A stretch of 64,000 nt of DNA from Billgrantia gudaonensis. GTDB taxonomy: Bacteria > Pseudomonadota > Gammaproteobacteria > Pseudomonadales > Halomonadaceae. Where the stretch lies: contig NZ_FNES01000004.1 of assembly GCF_900100195.1 (NCBI RefSeq), positions 223,209 through 287,208 on the forward strand, in the 5' to 3' direction. Under the pieces are notes generated by a model that was not told the DNA's origin, did no database searches, and saw nothing but the letters and a program-made list of their open reading frames with translations. Below are positions 35,987 to 44,428 of the stretch, one piece after another. Position numbers and translations under genes: made by a program. Position 1 is the stretch's first letter; every line of letters begins with the position of its first letter.

Positions 35987-36895
35987 ATGGAACAGCACGA
36001 CGTCATGCCGGATGGGGGGCTAGACGCCACGGAGCAGCTTCGCGACTTCGCTTCACGCTTGCCGGGCGTCATCTTTCAGTTCTATCGCGGCCGAGACGGC
36101 CACATGCGCTTCCCCTACCTGGCCGGCAGCGGCACCGAGTTGCCCGGCATCGAGCCTGCCAAGCTGGCTCTCGATGCCCGCCACATGCTCGAGCGCCTCG
36201 ACGAAGAGGACTACCCACGTCTGATGACCGCCATCGAGCGCTCGTCACGCTGGCAAATCCCCATCGCCACCAAGTTCCGTCTACGCCTGGTCAAAGGCCG
36301 TTCGCGCTGGATCGCCCTGCGCGCGCAGCCCGAACCGGCCGAGCATGGCGTGCTCTGGCATGGCATGATGATCGATATTACCGAGCAGATGGTCGAGGAG
36401 GCCCGCTTGCGTCGTCTCTCCGACACCGACGCCCTCACTGGGCTGGCCAATCGGCGCAAGCTGATCGCCCGCCTCGATGAAGAGACATCGATGTCCAGCC
36501 GGCATGGCACGCCTCTGTCGCTGATGCTCCTCGACATCGACCATTTCAAGCGCGTCAACGATACCTGGGGGCATCTCCAGGGAGACCAGGTACTCGTCGA
36601 ACTGGCCAGGCTATGCCGTCAGCTGCTGCGCCACGAGGACACCATGGGGCGACTCGGGGGTGAAGAGTTCGCCGTGGTGCTGCCTCTCACGCCCAGGGTG
36701 CGTGGCTACCCGCTGGCCGAACGCCTGCGCCAGCAGATCGCCGAACACGCGTTCAGCATCGCCCCCGGCGCGGTCACCGTCAGCATCGGCCTGGCCGAAT
36801 ACCGTCTCGGCGAACCCCGCGACAGCCTGATCGAGCGCGCCGATGCCAGCCTCTATGCCGCCAAGCGTCAGGGTCGCAACCGCGTCGTCACCTGA
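35987..36895 (+). CDS. PAS-GGDEF diguanylate cyclase
   Basis: A 302-residue predicted cyclic-di-GMP synthase. The PAS sensor is at about residues 15-130 (LPGVIFQFYRGRDGHMRFPY through WHGMMIDITEQ). The GGDEF domain begins at DTDALTGLANRR and has DIDHFKRVNDTWGH and the catalytic RLGGEEFAVVLP. An inhibitory RxxD site (RHED) lies five residues before GGEEF, so product feedback is likely. There is no membrane segment. ATG 35987 has AAGGGA eight bases upstream; the reading frame is open further upstream but that part is not domain-like. The nearby EAL protein at 42.3 kb could oppose it. Confidence 0.93.
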   Translation: MEQHDVMPDGGLDATEQLRDFASRLPGVIFQFYRGRDGHMRFPYLAGSGTELPGIEPAKLALDARHMLERLDEEDYPRLMTAIERSSRWQIPIATKFRLRLVKGRSRWIALRAQPEPAEHGVLWHGMMIDITEQMVEEARLRRLSDTDALTGLANRRKLIARLDEETSMSSRHGTPLSLMLLDIDHFKRVNDTWGHLQGDQVLVELARLCRQLLRHEDTMGRLGGEEFAVVLPLTPRVRGYPLAERLRQQIAEHAFSIAPGAVTVSIGLAEYRLGEPRDSLIERADASLYAAKRQGRNRVVT

Positions 36896-36924
36896 CCGCC
36901 TCGCCGCTGTCCGCGCCATGCCAC

Positions 36925-37533
36925 CTACCCCTTCAGCCACCCCCGGCGCTGCAGCAGACACGTCAAGGCATGCACCGGAAGGTAGACGGCCAGAGGCCAG
37001 GCCAGCATCAGCCCTGCCAGGTAGAGCAACGGGTCGAGCGACTCCTGGTGAACGCCGAACGGGCCATGGACCCAGTTGATGTTGCGCTCGGCGGCGGTGA
37101 ACAGATAGCTGGCCGGAATCACCAACCAGGTCAGCCCCGTCTGCCACCGCAGAGCCCGCCGATCGTAGCCGAGGCGCAGCACCGCGAAGCCCGCCACCAG
37201 CGGCAGCAGCAGGTGATACAGCGAAAGCAGCCGGGTCGTCAGGGGGTGGGCGGGATCGAACATGTATTCCGTGCCCCCGATCGGGTGCACGCCGGCCAGC
37301 CAGGCCGTGCCAACGTCCACGGCCCACAGGGTACCGACGAGGGCCACGGCGAGCCACTGCATGGAGAGCAGGCGACGGCTCTCGGTCCATAACCCCAACA
37401 ATATCAGAAAGTTGGCGAAATTACACAGCCAGAAGTAGTTCTGTGGCCCGAGCAGCAACGCATAGGTCGGCGCCCAGCCCAGAATCCAGGCCGTGAACGC
37501 CAGCTTCAGCCACAATGGCAGCCGCGCTCGCAT
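36925..37533 (-). CDS. Multi-pass membrane protein of unknown function
   Basis: A 202-residue protein with about six transmembrane helices, starting LPLWLKLAFTAWILGWAPTYA. It is Trp/Leu/Tyr-rich, with YHLLLPLVAGFAVLRLGYD and ASYLFTAAERNINWVHGPFG in loops. ATG 37533 has GGGAGG upstream; an upstream in-frame ATG (37596) lacks a site. I do not recognise a characterised family; the fold looks like a conserved hypothetical integral membrane protein. It converges with the diguanylate cyclase (29 bp between stops). Confidence 0.85.
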   Translation of the reverse strand: MRARLPLWLKLAFTAWILGWAPTYALLLGPQNYFWLCNFANFLILLGLWTESRRLLSMQWLAVALVGTLWAVDVGTAWLAGVHPIGGTEYMFDPAHPLTTRLLSLYHLLLPLVAGFAVLRLGYDRRALRWQTGLTWLVIPASYLFTAAERNINWVHGPFGVHQESLDPLLYLAGLMLAWPLAVYLPVHALTCLLQRRGWLKG

Positions 37534-37914
37534 CGTGTCCTCCCTCGCTCTCTCCGCCCTCGGCCTGCCGTCACTGTAGCAAGAAGGGCTTGGCATGGGA
37601 GCCGAGACTGGGGAACGAGCCTCCGCAGAGGCGTTGTGCCCCTCCCTGGGCGCTTAATACGCCCTGCGGCGCTTTCGCCTCCTGGTCCGCTGGCAGGACC
37701 GGTGCGGGTCATCCTTGGCCCGCCCGTTGGAGCCATGCTCCTCCCCCCCTGGCGTAGGACCTGCACTCCGGCTTGTCCCCAGCGCTCCCCCTCGTCTGCC
37801 ACTGCAACAGGCCTACCGTAGCCAGTCTCCCGGTGGCAGTTCGCCCGCCGCGATGGCATCATGGTAGGGGTATGTCACTCCTTTGCCGCGAGAATCGACG
37901 AGGTAGCGAATTAC
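37534..37914. other. 381-bp intergenic stretch without a gene
   Basis: Separates two divergent genes. I see no convincing coding region. Its middle (about 37615-37765) holds a hairpin-rich dispersed repeat described separately; the part nearest the aminotransferase (37766-37914) is AT-richer and would carry its promoter, but no clear hexamers stand out. Confidence 0.6.
37615..37765. repeat. Intergenic hairpin-rich repeat, copy 1
   Basis: It contains the core GAGGCG-T-TGTG...TCCCTGGGCGCT also seen at about 62090-62112, then a second hairpin GCGGGTC-ATCCT-TGGCCCGC. The shared arrangement is two hairpins with a CATCC(C/T)TGG core separated by a few tens of bases. It resembles a dispersed, non-coding genomic repeat; mobility is not shown. 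Confidence 0.55.
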
Positions 37915-39102
37915 ATGTTCGAGCACATTGAGCGGGTACCCGGGGACGCCATCCTCGGTCTGATCGAGGCCTTCAAGAAGGATACCAATCCGCAGAAGGT
38001 CGATCTCGGCGTCGGGGTCTACAAGGATGCCCATGGCAACACCCCGGTGATGCGCGCCGTCAAGGAGGCCGAGGCCCTGCTGCTCAAGAACGAGACCACC
38101 AAGACCTACATCGGCTCCCACGGGGCGCCGGAGTACGGCAGCGTGATCCTGCCCATGGTACTGGGCGAGAGCTCTCCGGTGCTGGAAGCGGGGCGTGCCA
38201 GCGCCACCCAGTCGCCGGGCGGAACCGGCGCCCTGCGCCTGGCGGCCGACTTCATTGCCAAGAAGCTTCCCGGCAAGGGTATCTGGGTCAGCGACCCGAC
38301 CTGGCCGAACCACCTGGGCATCTTCACCGCCGCCGGCATCGAGTTGCACAAGTACCCCTACGTGGACGCCGACAACCGCCTCGACTTCGACGGCATGCTG
38401 GGCGCCCTCGAGCAGATCCCCGAAGGCGATGTGGTGGTGCTCCATGCCTGCTGCCACAATCCCACCGGCTTCGACCTCTCGCGCGAGCAGTGGCAGTCCG
38501 TGCTTGAGGTGGTGCGCGAGCGCAGCCTGCTGCCGCTGATCGACTTCGCCTATCAAGGCTTCGGGGAGGGACTCGACGAAGACGCCTACGGGGTGCGCCT
38601 GCTGGTCGAGAATCTCGATGAAGCGATCATCACCAGTTCCTGCTCCAAGAACTTCGGCATCTACTGCGAGCGCACCGGCTGCCTGATCATGGTGGCGAAG
38701 AACCACGAGCAGATGGAGAACGTACGCTCGCAGATCGCCATCGTGGCGCGCGAGAACTACTCCAACCCGCCGGCCCACGGCAGTGCCATCGTCAGCGAGA
38801 TCCTGCAATCCGCCGAACTCGCTGCCCTGTGGCGCGAGGAGCTCACCGAGATGCGCGACCGCATCAACACTCTGCGCCGTGAATTCGTCGAAGCGCTGGC
38901 GCCCTACGGGTTGGACGAAAAATACGCCTGCGTGGCCGAACAGCGCGGCATGTTCTCCTATACCGGCCTGACGCCCGAACAGGTCGACCGCCTACGCGAC
39001 GAGTTCGGCATCTACATGGTGCGTTCCGGCCGCGCCAACGTGGCCGGCTTCTCCCAGGAGAACCTGCCCTACCTGGCCAAGGCGATCGCCGCGGTCAACT
39101 GA
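37915..39102 (+). CDS. Aromatic amino acid (tyrosine/aspartate-type) aminotransferase
   Basis: A 395-residue class I PLP aminotransferase. The family landmarks are present: PGDAILGL at the N-terminus, DLGVGVYKD, GAPEYG, QSPGGTGALRLAADF, HACCHNPTG and the PLP lysine in SSCSKNFGIYCERTG, followed by the RSGRANVAGF substrate-arginine region. SCSKNFG favours the aromatic (TyrB/PhhC) over the AspC subgroup. It transfers amino groups between aromatic amino acids or aspartate and 2-oxoglutarate. ATG 37915 gives the family length. A strong terminator follows. Exact substrate preference is inferred. Confidence 0.9.
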   Translation: MFEHIERVPGDAILGLIEAFKKDTNPQKVDLGVGVYKDAHGNTPVMRAVKEAEALLLKNETTKTYIGSHGAPEYGSVILPMVLGESSPVLEAGRASATQSPGGTGALRLAADFIAKKLPGKGIWVSDPTWPNHLGIFTAAGIELHKYPYVDADNRLDFDGMLGALEQIPEGDVVVLHACCHNPTGFDLSREQWQSVLEVVRERSLLPLIDFAYQGFGEGLDEDAYGVRLLVENLDEAIITSSCSKNFGIYCERTGCLIMVAKNHEQMENVRSQIAIVARENYSNPPAHGSAIVSEILQSAELAALWREELTEMRDRINTLRREFVEALAPYGLDEKYACVAEQRGMFSYTGLTPEQVDRLRDEFGIYMVRSGRANVAGFSQENLPYLAKAIAAVN

Positions 39103-39122
39103 CCGACATGCCAAAAGCCGAG

Positions 39123-39161
39123 AACGACGGCGCCCGGGCCCTGCCCGGGCGCCGTCGTTTT
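39123..39161 (+). terminator. Intrinsic terminator of the aminotransferase gene
   Basis: Perfect 16-bp stem, AACGACGGCGCCCGGG (39123-39138) and its complement (39144-39159), with loop CCCTG and T4 (39158-39161). Confidence 0.92.
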
Positions 39162-39301
39162 CGAGTAGAATGCCGGCCTTGCCGCCGGGGGCTCGGGGCG
39201 CCTTGCGGCGCCCATGGCAGAGCAGGACTTGACCGATCAGTCAGATGCTGGTCAGACTGCAAGCTGCCTTGAATACAACCCCGACAACCAAGAGGCTTCC
39301 C

Positions 39302-40843
39302 ATGGCGGCAACTCCCGTGCACTACCCCTGGTACAAGAAGGAAGACACCGACGCCTTCTTCGCCCTGTTCCAGAACAACATCGCCAACTTCGTGGTCATC
39401 GCCATCACCATGCTGGGCATGGACTTCCCGGCGTCGATCGTCTTCGGGCAGGTGCTGCCCGGCGCCGCCGTGGCGGTGATGGTCGGCAACTTCTACTACG
39501 CCTGGAGCGCGGCGCGCCTGGCTCGCCGCGAGAACCGCAGCGACGTCACTGCCCTCTCCTACGGCATCTCCACGCCGGTAATGTTCGTCTTCCTGTTCGG
39601 CGTGCTACTGCCGGCCAAGCAGCTCACCGGCGACCCGCAGCTGGCCTGGAAGGTAGCGGTGGCCGCCTGTTTCATCAGCGGCGCCATCGAAGCATCGATC
39701 AGCGTGATCGGACGCTGGGTGCAATACCACCTGCCGCGCGCAGCCATGCTCGGTGCCGTGGCCGGCGTCGCCCTGACCTTCATCGCCGGCGAGATGCTGT
39801 TCAAGACCCTGGAGATTCCGATCATCGGGCTGTTGGTGCTGGCGATCATCATCGTCGGCCTGATCGGCCGGGTGACGATGCCGTTTCGCATTCCCACCTC
39901 GCTGTTCGCCATCGTCATCGGCACCGCGCTCGCCTACCTGATCGGTGCCACCGAGGACGGCCAGTTCAGCGGAGCCTTCACCCATCTCGGCTTCTATCCT
40001 CTGCTGCCCAATCTCGCCTGGTTCGAGGGGCTCGGCCTGCTGTTCACCAGCATGCTGGCGGTGCTCACCGTGGTGCTGCCGATCACCCTTTATAACGCCA
40101 TCGAGACCATGAACAACGTCGAAGCCATGGAAGCCGCCGGCGACAAATACGACGTGCGCGAGTGTCAGGCCGTCGACGGCGCCGGCACCATGCTCGGCGC
40201 CCTCTTCGGCGGCGTCTTCCCCACCACCGTCTACATCGCCACCGTAGGCGCCAAGTGGATGGGCGCCGGTCGCGGCTACAGCCTGCTCAATGGTGCCGTC
40301 TATGGCCTGGCCACGATGTTCGGCCTCATCGCCGCCCTGTCCGCGCTCATTCCGGTATCGGTCGTGGCGCCTATTCTGGTGTTCGTAGGCATGTCGATGA
40401 TCGCCACCGCCTTCCAGGGCAACGACAGCCGCTACTACCCCGCCGTGGCGCTGGCCATGCTGCCCTACTTCGCCAACTACGTGATGACGCGTTTCAACCG
40501 GGGAGCCGAGGAGGTCGTGGCAGACATTTCGGGCGGTATCGTGGCACTGGGCCAGGGCGCCATGTTCACCGCGATCTTCATTGGTGCCATGACCGTCTCG
40601 GTGATCGACCATCAGTTCCGCCGTGCCGCCGCCTTCGCCGGCGTGGCTGCCGTATTCGCCTTCATCGGTCTGATGCACGCCCCGGAGCTGGCCTTCAACG
40701 CCGCTCCGGACTTCGCGACGGGTTACCTGGTGATGGGCGGACTCTTCCTCTACTTCGCCTGGCAACAGGAGCGACTGGCCGCCCCCCGACCAGCGCCGGC
40801 CAAGCAGCCGGCGGAAGGTACTGCGCCGACGGCCAACGACTGA
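39302..40843 (+). CDS. NCS2-type xanthine/uracil permease family transporter
   Basis: A 513-residue protein with about 12-14 hydrophobic helices (FVVIAITMLGMDFPASIVFG, IIGLLVLAIIIVGLIG, VSVVAPILVFVGMSMIATAF). The arrangement ITLYNAIETMNNVEAME followed by GAGTMLGALFGGVFPTTVYI fits the nucleobase/NCS2-type fold, where the second is the substrate-site region. ATG 39302 begins MAATPVHYPWY. It sits alone behind the aminotransferase terminator, facing a MATE gene. A purine or related base is a plausible substrate but not shown. Confidence 0.83.
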   Translation: MAATPVHYPWYKKEDTDAFFALFQNNIANFVVIAITMLGMDFPASIVFGQVLPGAAVAVMVGNFYYAWSAARLARRENRSDVTALSYGISTPVMFVFLFGVLLPAKQLTGDPQLAWKVAVAACFISGAIEASISVIGRWVQYHLPRAAMLGAVAGVALTFIAGEMLFKTLEIPIIGLLVLAIIIVGLIGRVTMPFRIPTSLFAIVIGTALAYLIGATEDGQFSGAFTHLGFYPLLPNLAWFEGLGLLFTSMLAVLTVVLPITLYNAIETMNNVEAMEAAGDKYDVRECQAVDGAGTMLGALFGGVFPTTVYIATVGAKWMGAGRGYSLLNGAVYGLATMFGLIAALSALIPVSVVAPILVFVGMSMIATAFQGNDSRYYPAVALAMLPYFANYVMTRFNRGAEEVVADISGGIVALGQGAMFTAIFIGAMTVSVIDHQFRRAAAFAGVAAVFAFIGLMHAPELAFNAAPDFATGYLVMGGLFLYFAWQQERLAAPRPAPAKQPAEGTAPTAND

Positions 40844-40859
40844 TCCTGGGCATGCATTC

Positions 40860-40880
40860 GCCCGGCACCGAGTGCCGGGC
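40860..40880. terminator. Hairpin between convergent permease and MATE genes
   Basis: GCCCGGCAC (40860-40868), loop CGA, GTGCCGGGC (40872-40880): 9-bp perfect stem overlapping the MATE stop codon. There is no T run on either strand, so termination would be weak or Rho-dependent. Confidence 0.4.
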
Positions 40881-42238
40881 TACCCCTCGCCAGCGCTCAA
40901 TGCCGGCCGTCGATGCGGGCTGGCGAGGATGCGTCGCAGCACCAGCCATGACGCCACGCCTGCCATGAGGTTGCCCAGCGCCGCGCCGGCGGCCAGACCG
41001 GTCAATCCCCCCAGCCGGCTGCCCAGCCACAGGCACGGCAGGTAGAACGCGAACAACCGCGCACCGGACATCAGCATGGCACGCATGGGCCATCCGAGGG
41101 CATTGCCGGCCGACACGACGATCATGCACACCCCCAGTGCCGCATAGCTCGGCAGCAGGAAGCGAATCAACAGAGCCAGCTCGTCGCGCACCTCCGGACT
41201 CCCCGCCAACAGTTGGGCAACCCCGGAAGATGCCAGCGCCATCAGCAGACCCAGAGCCAGCTGCCACACCACCACGACCCGCAGCGCCAGGCGCATCAGG
41301 CGATGAATTTGGGCCCAGTCACCGCCCCCGTAGCAGCGCCCGAGCCAGGGCGGCAACGACATGGTCATCGCCAGCACCACCATCAGCGACAACGTCTCCA
41401 GTCGGCTGGCCAGTCCCCAGGCGGCCACTGCCGACTCCCCCAGAGCGGCCACCGTCGAGATCGCCAGCATGGCGGCCAGCGGCGGCATCAGCTGGCTGAT
41501 CATGGCCGGCCCGGCGATGCCCGCGAAGACGGGAGCGGAGCGACGCAGCTCGGCGCTCAATCCCCGACGAGCGAGCCAGTCGGTACGGCTCAGGCGCTGT
41601 CCCAATACCACCGCCCCCACCGCGAAGGCGATCGTCGTTGCCCAAGCCGCCCCAGGCAGCCCAAGCCCGGGCCAGGGACCGAGCCCGAAGATCAACAGGG
41701 GGTCGAGCAACAGGTTGATGAAGCTCGTCATCACCATCAGCTTGCCCGGCAGCCTGGTGTCGCCGTGGGCGCGAAACAGGCTGTAGCCGAAATAGAGCAG
41801 CGCCCCGACCCAAGCGGCCAGAAGCTGCGGTGCCCAGTACCCCCGGATCAGCTCACGGGTTGCGGCATCCGCACCCAGACGAGTGAAAATCGGCGTCTGG
41901 AGCGCCCACAGCAGTAGCGTCAGGCACGCCATCACGCTCATTCCCACCAACAGCACCAGCGAGCCCAGGCGCCGAGCCTGCAACGCCTCACCGGCTCCCA
42001 TGGCACGGGATATCAGCGCCGCAATGGCGATGCCCATGCCGACCTGCACGCCGATGATCAAGAACGACAGTGGAAAGGTGAAGGACTGGGCCGCCAGCGG
42101 TGCGGTACCCAGGCGGGCGATGAAGGCGCTGTCCACCAGTTGGAAGCCAAGCAGCGCCAGCACGCCAATGGCCATGGGCCAAGTCTGGCGCCACAGCACG
42201 CGGCCAAGCGCAGGGCGGGATGAATCCGTAGCGGTCAC
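40880..42238 (-). CDS. MATE-family multidrug/Na+ antiporter-type exporter
   Basis: A 452-residue inner-membrane exporter with 12 helices in two halves, the DinF/NorM-like layout (VLALLGFQLVDSAFIARLGTAPLAAQSF; FAGIAGPAMISQLMPPLAAMLAI). Family marks include GIAIAALISRAMGAG and GALLYFGYSLFRAHGDTRLP. I favour GTG 42238 because GTGGAG lies five bases upstream; GTG 42244 is also in frame. Such proteins expel cationic compounds by coupling to Na+ or H+. The substrate here is unknown. It converges with the permease gene. Confidence 0.9.
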   Translation of the reverse strand: MTATDSSRPALGRVLWRQTWPMAIGVLALLGFQLVDSAFIARLGTAPLAAQSFTFPLSFLIIGVQVGMGIAIAALISRAMGAGEALQARRLGSLVLLVGMSVMACLTLLLWALQTPIFTRLGADAATRELIRGYWAPQLLAAWVGALLYFGYSLFRAHGDTRLPGKLMVMTSFINLLLDPLLIFGLGPWPGLGLPGAAWATTIAFAVGAVVLGQRLSRTDWLARRGLSAELRRSAPVFAGIAGPAMISQLMPPLAAMLAISTVAALGESAVAAWGLASRLETLSLMVVLAMTMSLPPWLGRCYGGGDWAQIHRLMRLALRVVVVWQLALGLLMALASSGVAQLLAGSPEVRDELALLIRFLLPSYAALGVCMIVVSAGNALGWPMRAMLMSGARLFAFYLPCLWLGSRLGGLTGLAAGAALGNLMAGVASWLVLRRILASPHRRPALSAGEG

Positions 42239-42306
42239 GAGCACTCCACGAAACGAAGGGAGCGGGCATTCTACGCCACCGTCCCCGCCATATCAGCCCG
42301 AAGGAG

Positions 42307-44145
42307 TCAGCCTGACAGGTGGCCGTGACCGGGGACCAGGCCGGCCAGCAATCGCTCGATCGCTTCCGCCGGCATCGGCCGATAGAAATAGAAGCCCTGG
42401 ATCAGATCGCAGCGCATCTCCCGCAGCAAGGTGAGCTGTTCGGCATTCTCCACGCCTTCGGCAACCACTTCCAGTCCCAGTCGATGGCCGATGAAGATCG
42501 CCGCTTCCATGATCGCGCGATCCTCGGGTTGGCAGGGGGCATCGCGCACGAAGCTACGGTCGATCTTGAGCGCCGTGACAGGGAAGTGCTTGAGGTAGCT
42601 CAGCGAGGAGTAGCCGGTGCCGAAATCGTCGATGGCAATGCGCACACCGCGGTGATACAGCTTGCGCAGCTCCTCGAGCACCGAATCGTCCGCCTCGATC
42701 AGCACGTTCTCGGTCAGCTCTATGCCGATGTCTTGCGGTTCCAGTCCATGGCGCAGCAGGCAGGCCTCGAATCGCGCCAGTGCCCCCTTGTGCAACAGCT
42801 GGCGACCCGAGACGTTGATATCGATGCGCTGTGTGGCAAACCCCCGGTCGCGCCATGACCGCTGCTGCCGACAGGCTTCTTCGATCACCCAGTCGCTCAA
42901 CCGGTGGATCAGCCCAGAGCGCTCGGCCAGCGGAATGAATTCCGCCGGGGAGATGGGAGGGCCCTCGGCAGGAATCCAGCGCAGCAGCGCTTCGAGGTTC
43001 TCGATGCACCCGCTCACCGCCGATACCTGGGGCTGGTAGTGCAGGCAGAGCTCCCCGCGCTCCAGGGCCTGTTCCAACTGCGCCACCAGATGATGCTGAC
43101 GCACCAGTTCATCGTGCAGGTGCTGCTCGAAGAAGCGTAGTGCACCTCGTCCTTCCAGCTTGGCACGGTTCTTGGCCACATCGGCGTTGCGAATCAACTC
43201 TCGGGCATTGAGACCATTGTCGGGATAGAGGGCAACGCCGAGGGAAGCCGTGACTTGACGGCTGTGGCCATCGAGCACGAAAGGATCACGAAGGGAACGC
43301 TGAACGCTCTCCACCAGGCGCCATAGATCGGCCTGACGATGCAGTTCGGGAAAGGCGAGCACGAACTCGTCGCTCGATACCCGGGCGAGCAGATCGCTCA
43401 TCCGCTGCCGATCGCGCAGTCGCCGCGTCAACTCGACGAGCAAGCGATCCCCCTGCTCGTAACCCAAGGCGTCGTTGATCTCCACGAAATGGTCGATGTC
43501 CAGATAGACCAGCGCCAGAAAGCCACCATGTCGCGAGCAGTCCGCCAACAGAACATCCAGCTCGCCTTCGAAGGTCTGCCGGTTGGGAAGGTGCGTCAAG
43601 CTGTCGAAACGGGTCGCGAACTCCAGCGCGCGATGCGCCCTTTTCTGATCGGAAAGATCCACGTCGACGCAGAACATCAACGGTGCTTCGGTATGCTCGC
43701 CGAGCATCACGTGGTGCGAAAACACGGGCACCAGTTCACCGCTCCTGTGACGAAGCTCCAGTTCTTCGGGAGGAATTTCAATGCCCTCGCGGATCCAGGC
43801 GCGATGCGCTTCGATCACTCCCTGACGCATGGCATCGGGAATGATCAGATCCTCGAGCAGATTGCCCAGCGCTTCGTCGGCGGTGTAGCCGTATAGGCGG
43901 GTGCTGGCTTCGTTCCAGTAGATGACGCGACGCTCGCGATCATAACCCTGCACCGCCACCTTGGGCAGGCTCTCCAGCAGGGCACGGAAGCGTTGCTCGC
44001 TCTCCAGATACTGGCGACGCACCAGCGCCACTTCGGACTGAGCCCCGGTCGTCGCCCTGAGCACCGACGCATCGCCGCCGGAAGGACTCCCGGCTTGCGT
44101 CACATTCGCTGAGGGCTGCCCGGTTCGGGTATCACGGCCGATCAT
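42307..44145 (-). CDS. PAS-GGDEF(degenerate)-EAL cyclic-di-GMP phosphodiesterase
   Basis: A 612-residue signalling protein. The PAS sensor is at about residues 45-170 (VAVQGYDRERRVIYWNEAS). The GGDEF domain (DSLTHLPNRQTF, DIDHFVEINDALG) reads SSDEF at the catalytic turn (43360-43385), so it is probably inactive and perhaps regulatory. The EAL domain looks intact: EALLRW near residue 386, NVSGRQL, IELTEN, DDFGTGYSSL near 502 and EVVAEGVE. Predicted to hydrolyse cyclic-di-GMP. No membrane segment. ATG 44145 has GAGGAG just upstream; GTG 44205 is also in frame but lacks a site. Confidence 0.92.
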   Translation of the reverse strand: MIGRDTRTGQPSANVTQAGSPSGGDASVLRATTGAQSEVALVRRQYLESEQRFRALLESLPKVAVQGYDRERRVIYWNEASTRLYGYTADEALGNLLEDLIIPDAMRQGVIEAHRAWIREGIEIPPEELELRHRSGELVPVFSHHVMLGEHTEAPLMFCVDVDLSDQKRAHRALEFATRFDSLTHLPNRQTFEGELDVLLADCSRHGGFLALVYLDIDHFVEINDALGYEQGDRLLVELTRRLRDRQRMSDLLARVSSDEFVLAFPELHRQADLWRLVESVQRSLRDPFVLDGHSRQVTASLGVALYPDNGLNARELIRNADVAKNRAKLEGRGALRFFEQHLHDELVRQHHLVAQLEQALERGELCLHYQPQVSAVSGCIENLEALLRWIPAEGPPISPAEFIPLAERSGLIHRLSDWVIEEACRQQRSWRDRGFATQRIDINVSGRQLLHKGALARFEACLLRHGLEPQDIGIELTENVLIEADDSVLEELRKLYHRGVRIAIDDFGTGYSSLSYLKHFPVTALKIDRSFVRDAPCQPEDRAIMEAAIFIGHRLGLEVVAEGVENAEQLTLLREMRCDLIQGFYFYRPMPAEAIERLLAGLVPGHGHLSG

Positions 44146-44428
44146 GGGTCTCCTCGTCAATGGCACGGCGTCACTCGATGGCATGGCCTGATCGAGAGAC
44201 GTCACGGCACATCCTACAGGTCATTGTCAGCCTGGACCTACATATCAGGTACCAACGAACTGATACCGCTCAGTCAGTGAATCAGTATCGCACTGATACC
44301 AGCATAGGCGTTTTTTTCATACATTCCTTTGACATTTTGTTGCATACCTTTTCATTTTTCTTCTGTTGCTCGCTCATTCCGCGAGCGGCAGCCGGGCAAT
44401 ACCGCCCATGCAACAGGAGAATACCATC
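44146..44428. promoter_or_regulatory. Divergent promoter region with ACTGATACC repeats
   Basis: A 283-bp AT-rich region between the EAL gene and the dioxygenase gene. ACTGATACC occurs twice as a direct repeat, at 44259-44267 and 44292-44300, 33 bp apart (about three helical turns), with the related ATCAGTATCG at 44281-44290. TTGACA is at 44329-44334. These are plausible operator and promoter elements; no regulator is assigned. Confidence 0.4.

Noticed and set aside
39190-39240. Inverted TGACC...GGTCA elements upstream of the permease as a riboswitch or purine operator
   Set aside because: The arms are short, the spacing is irregular and no known purine-riboswitch core is present; chance is a sufficient explanation.
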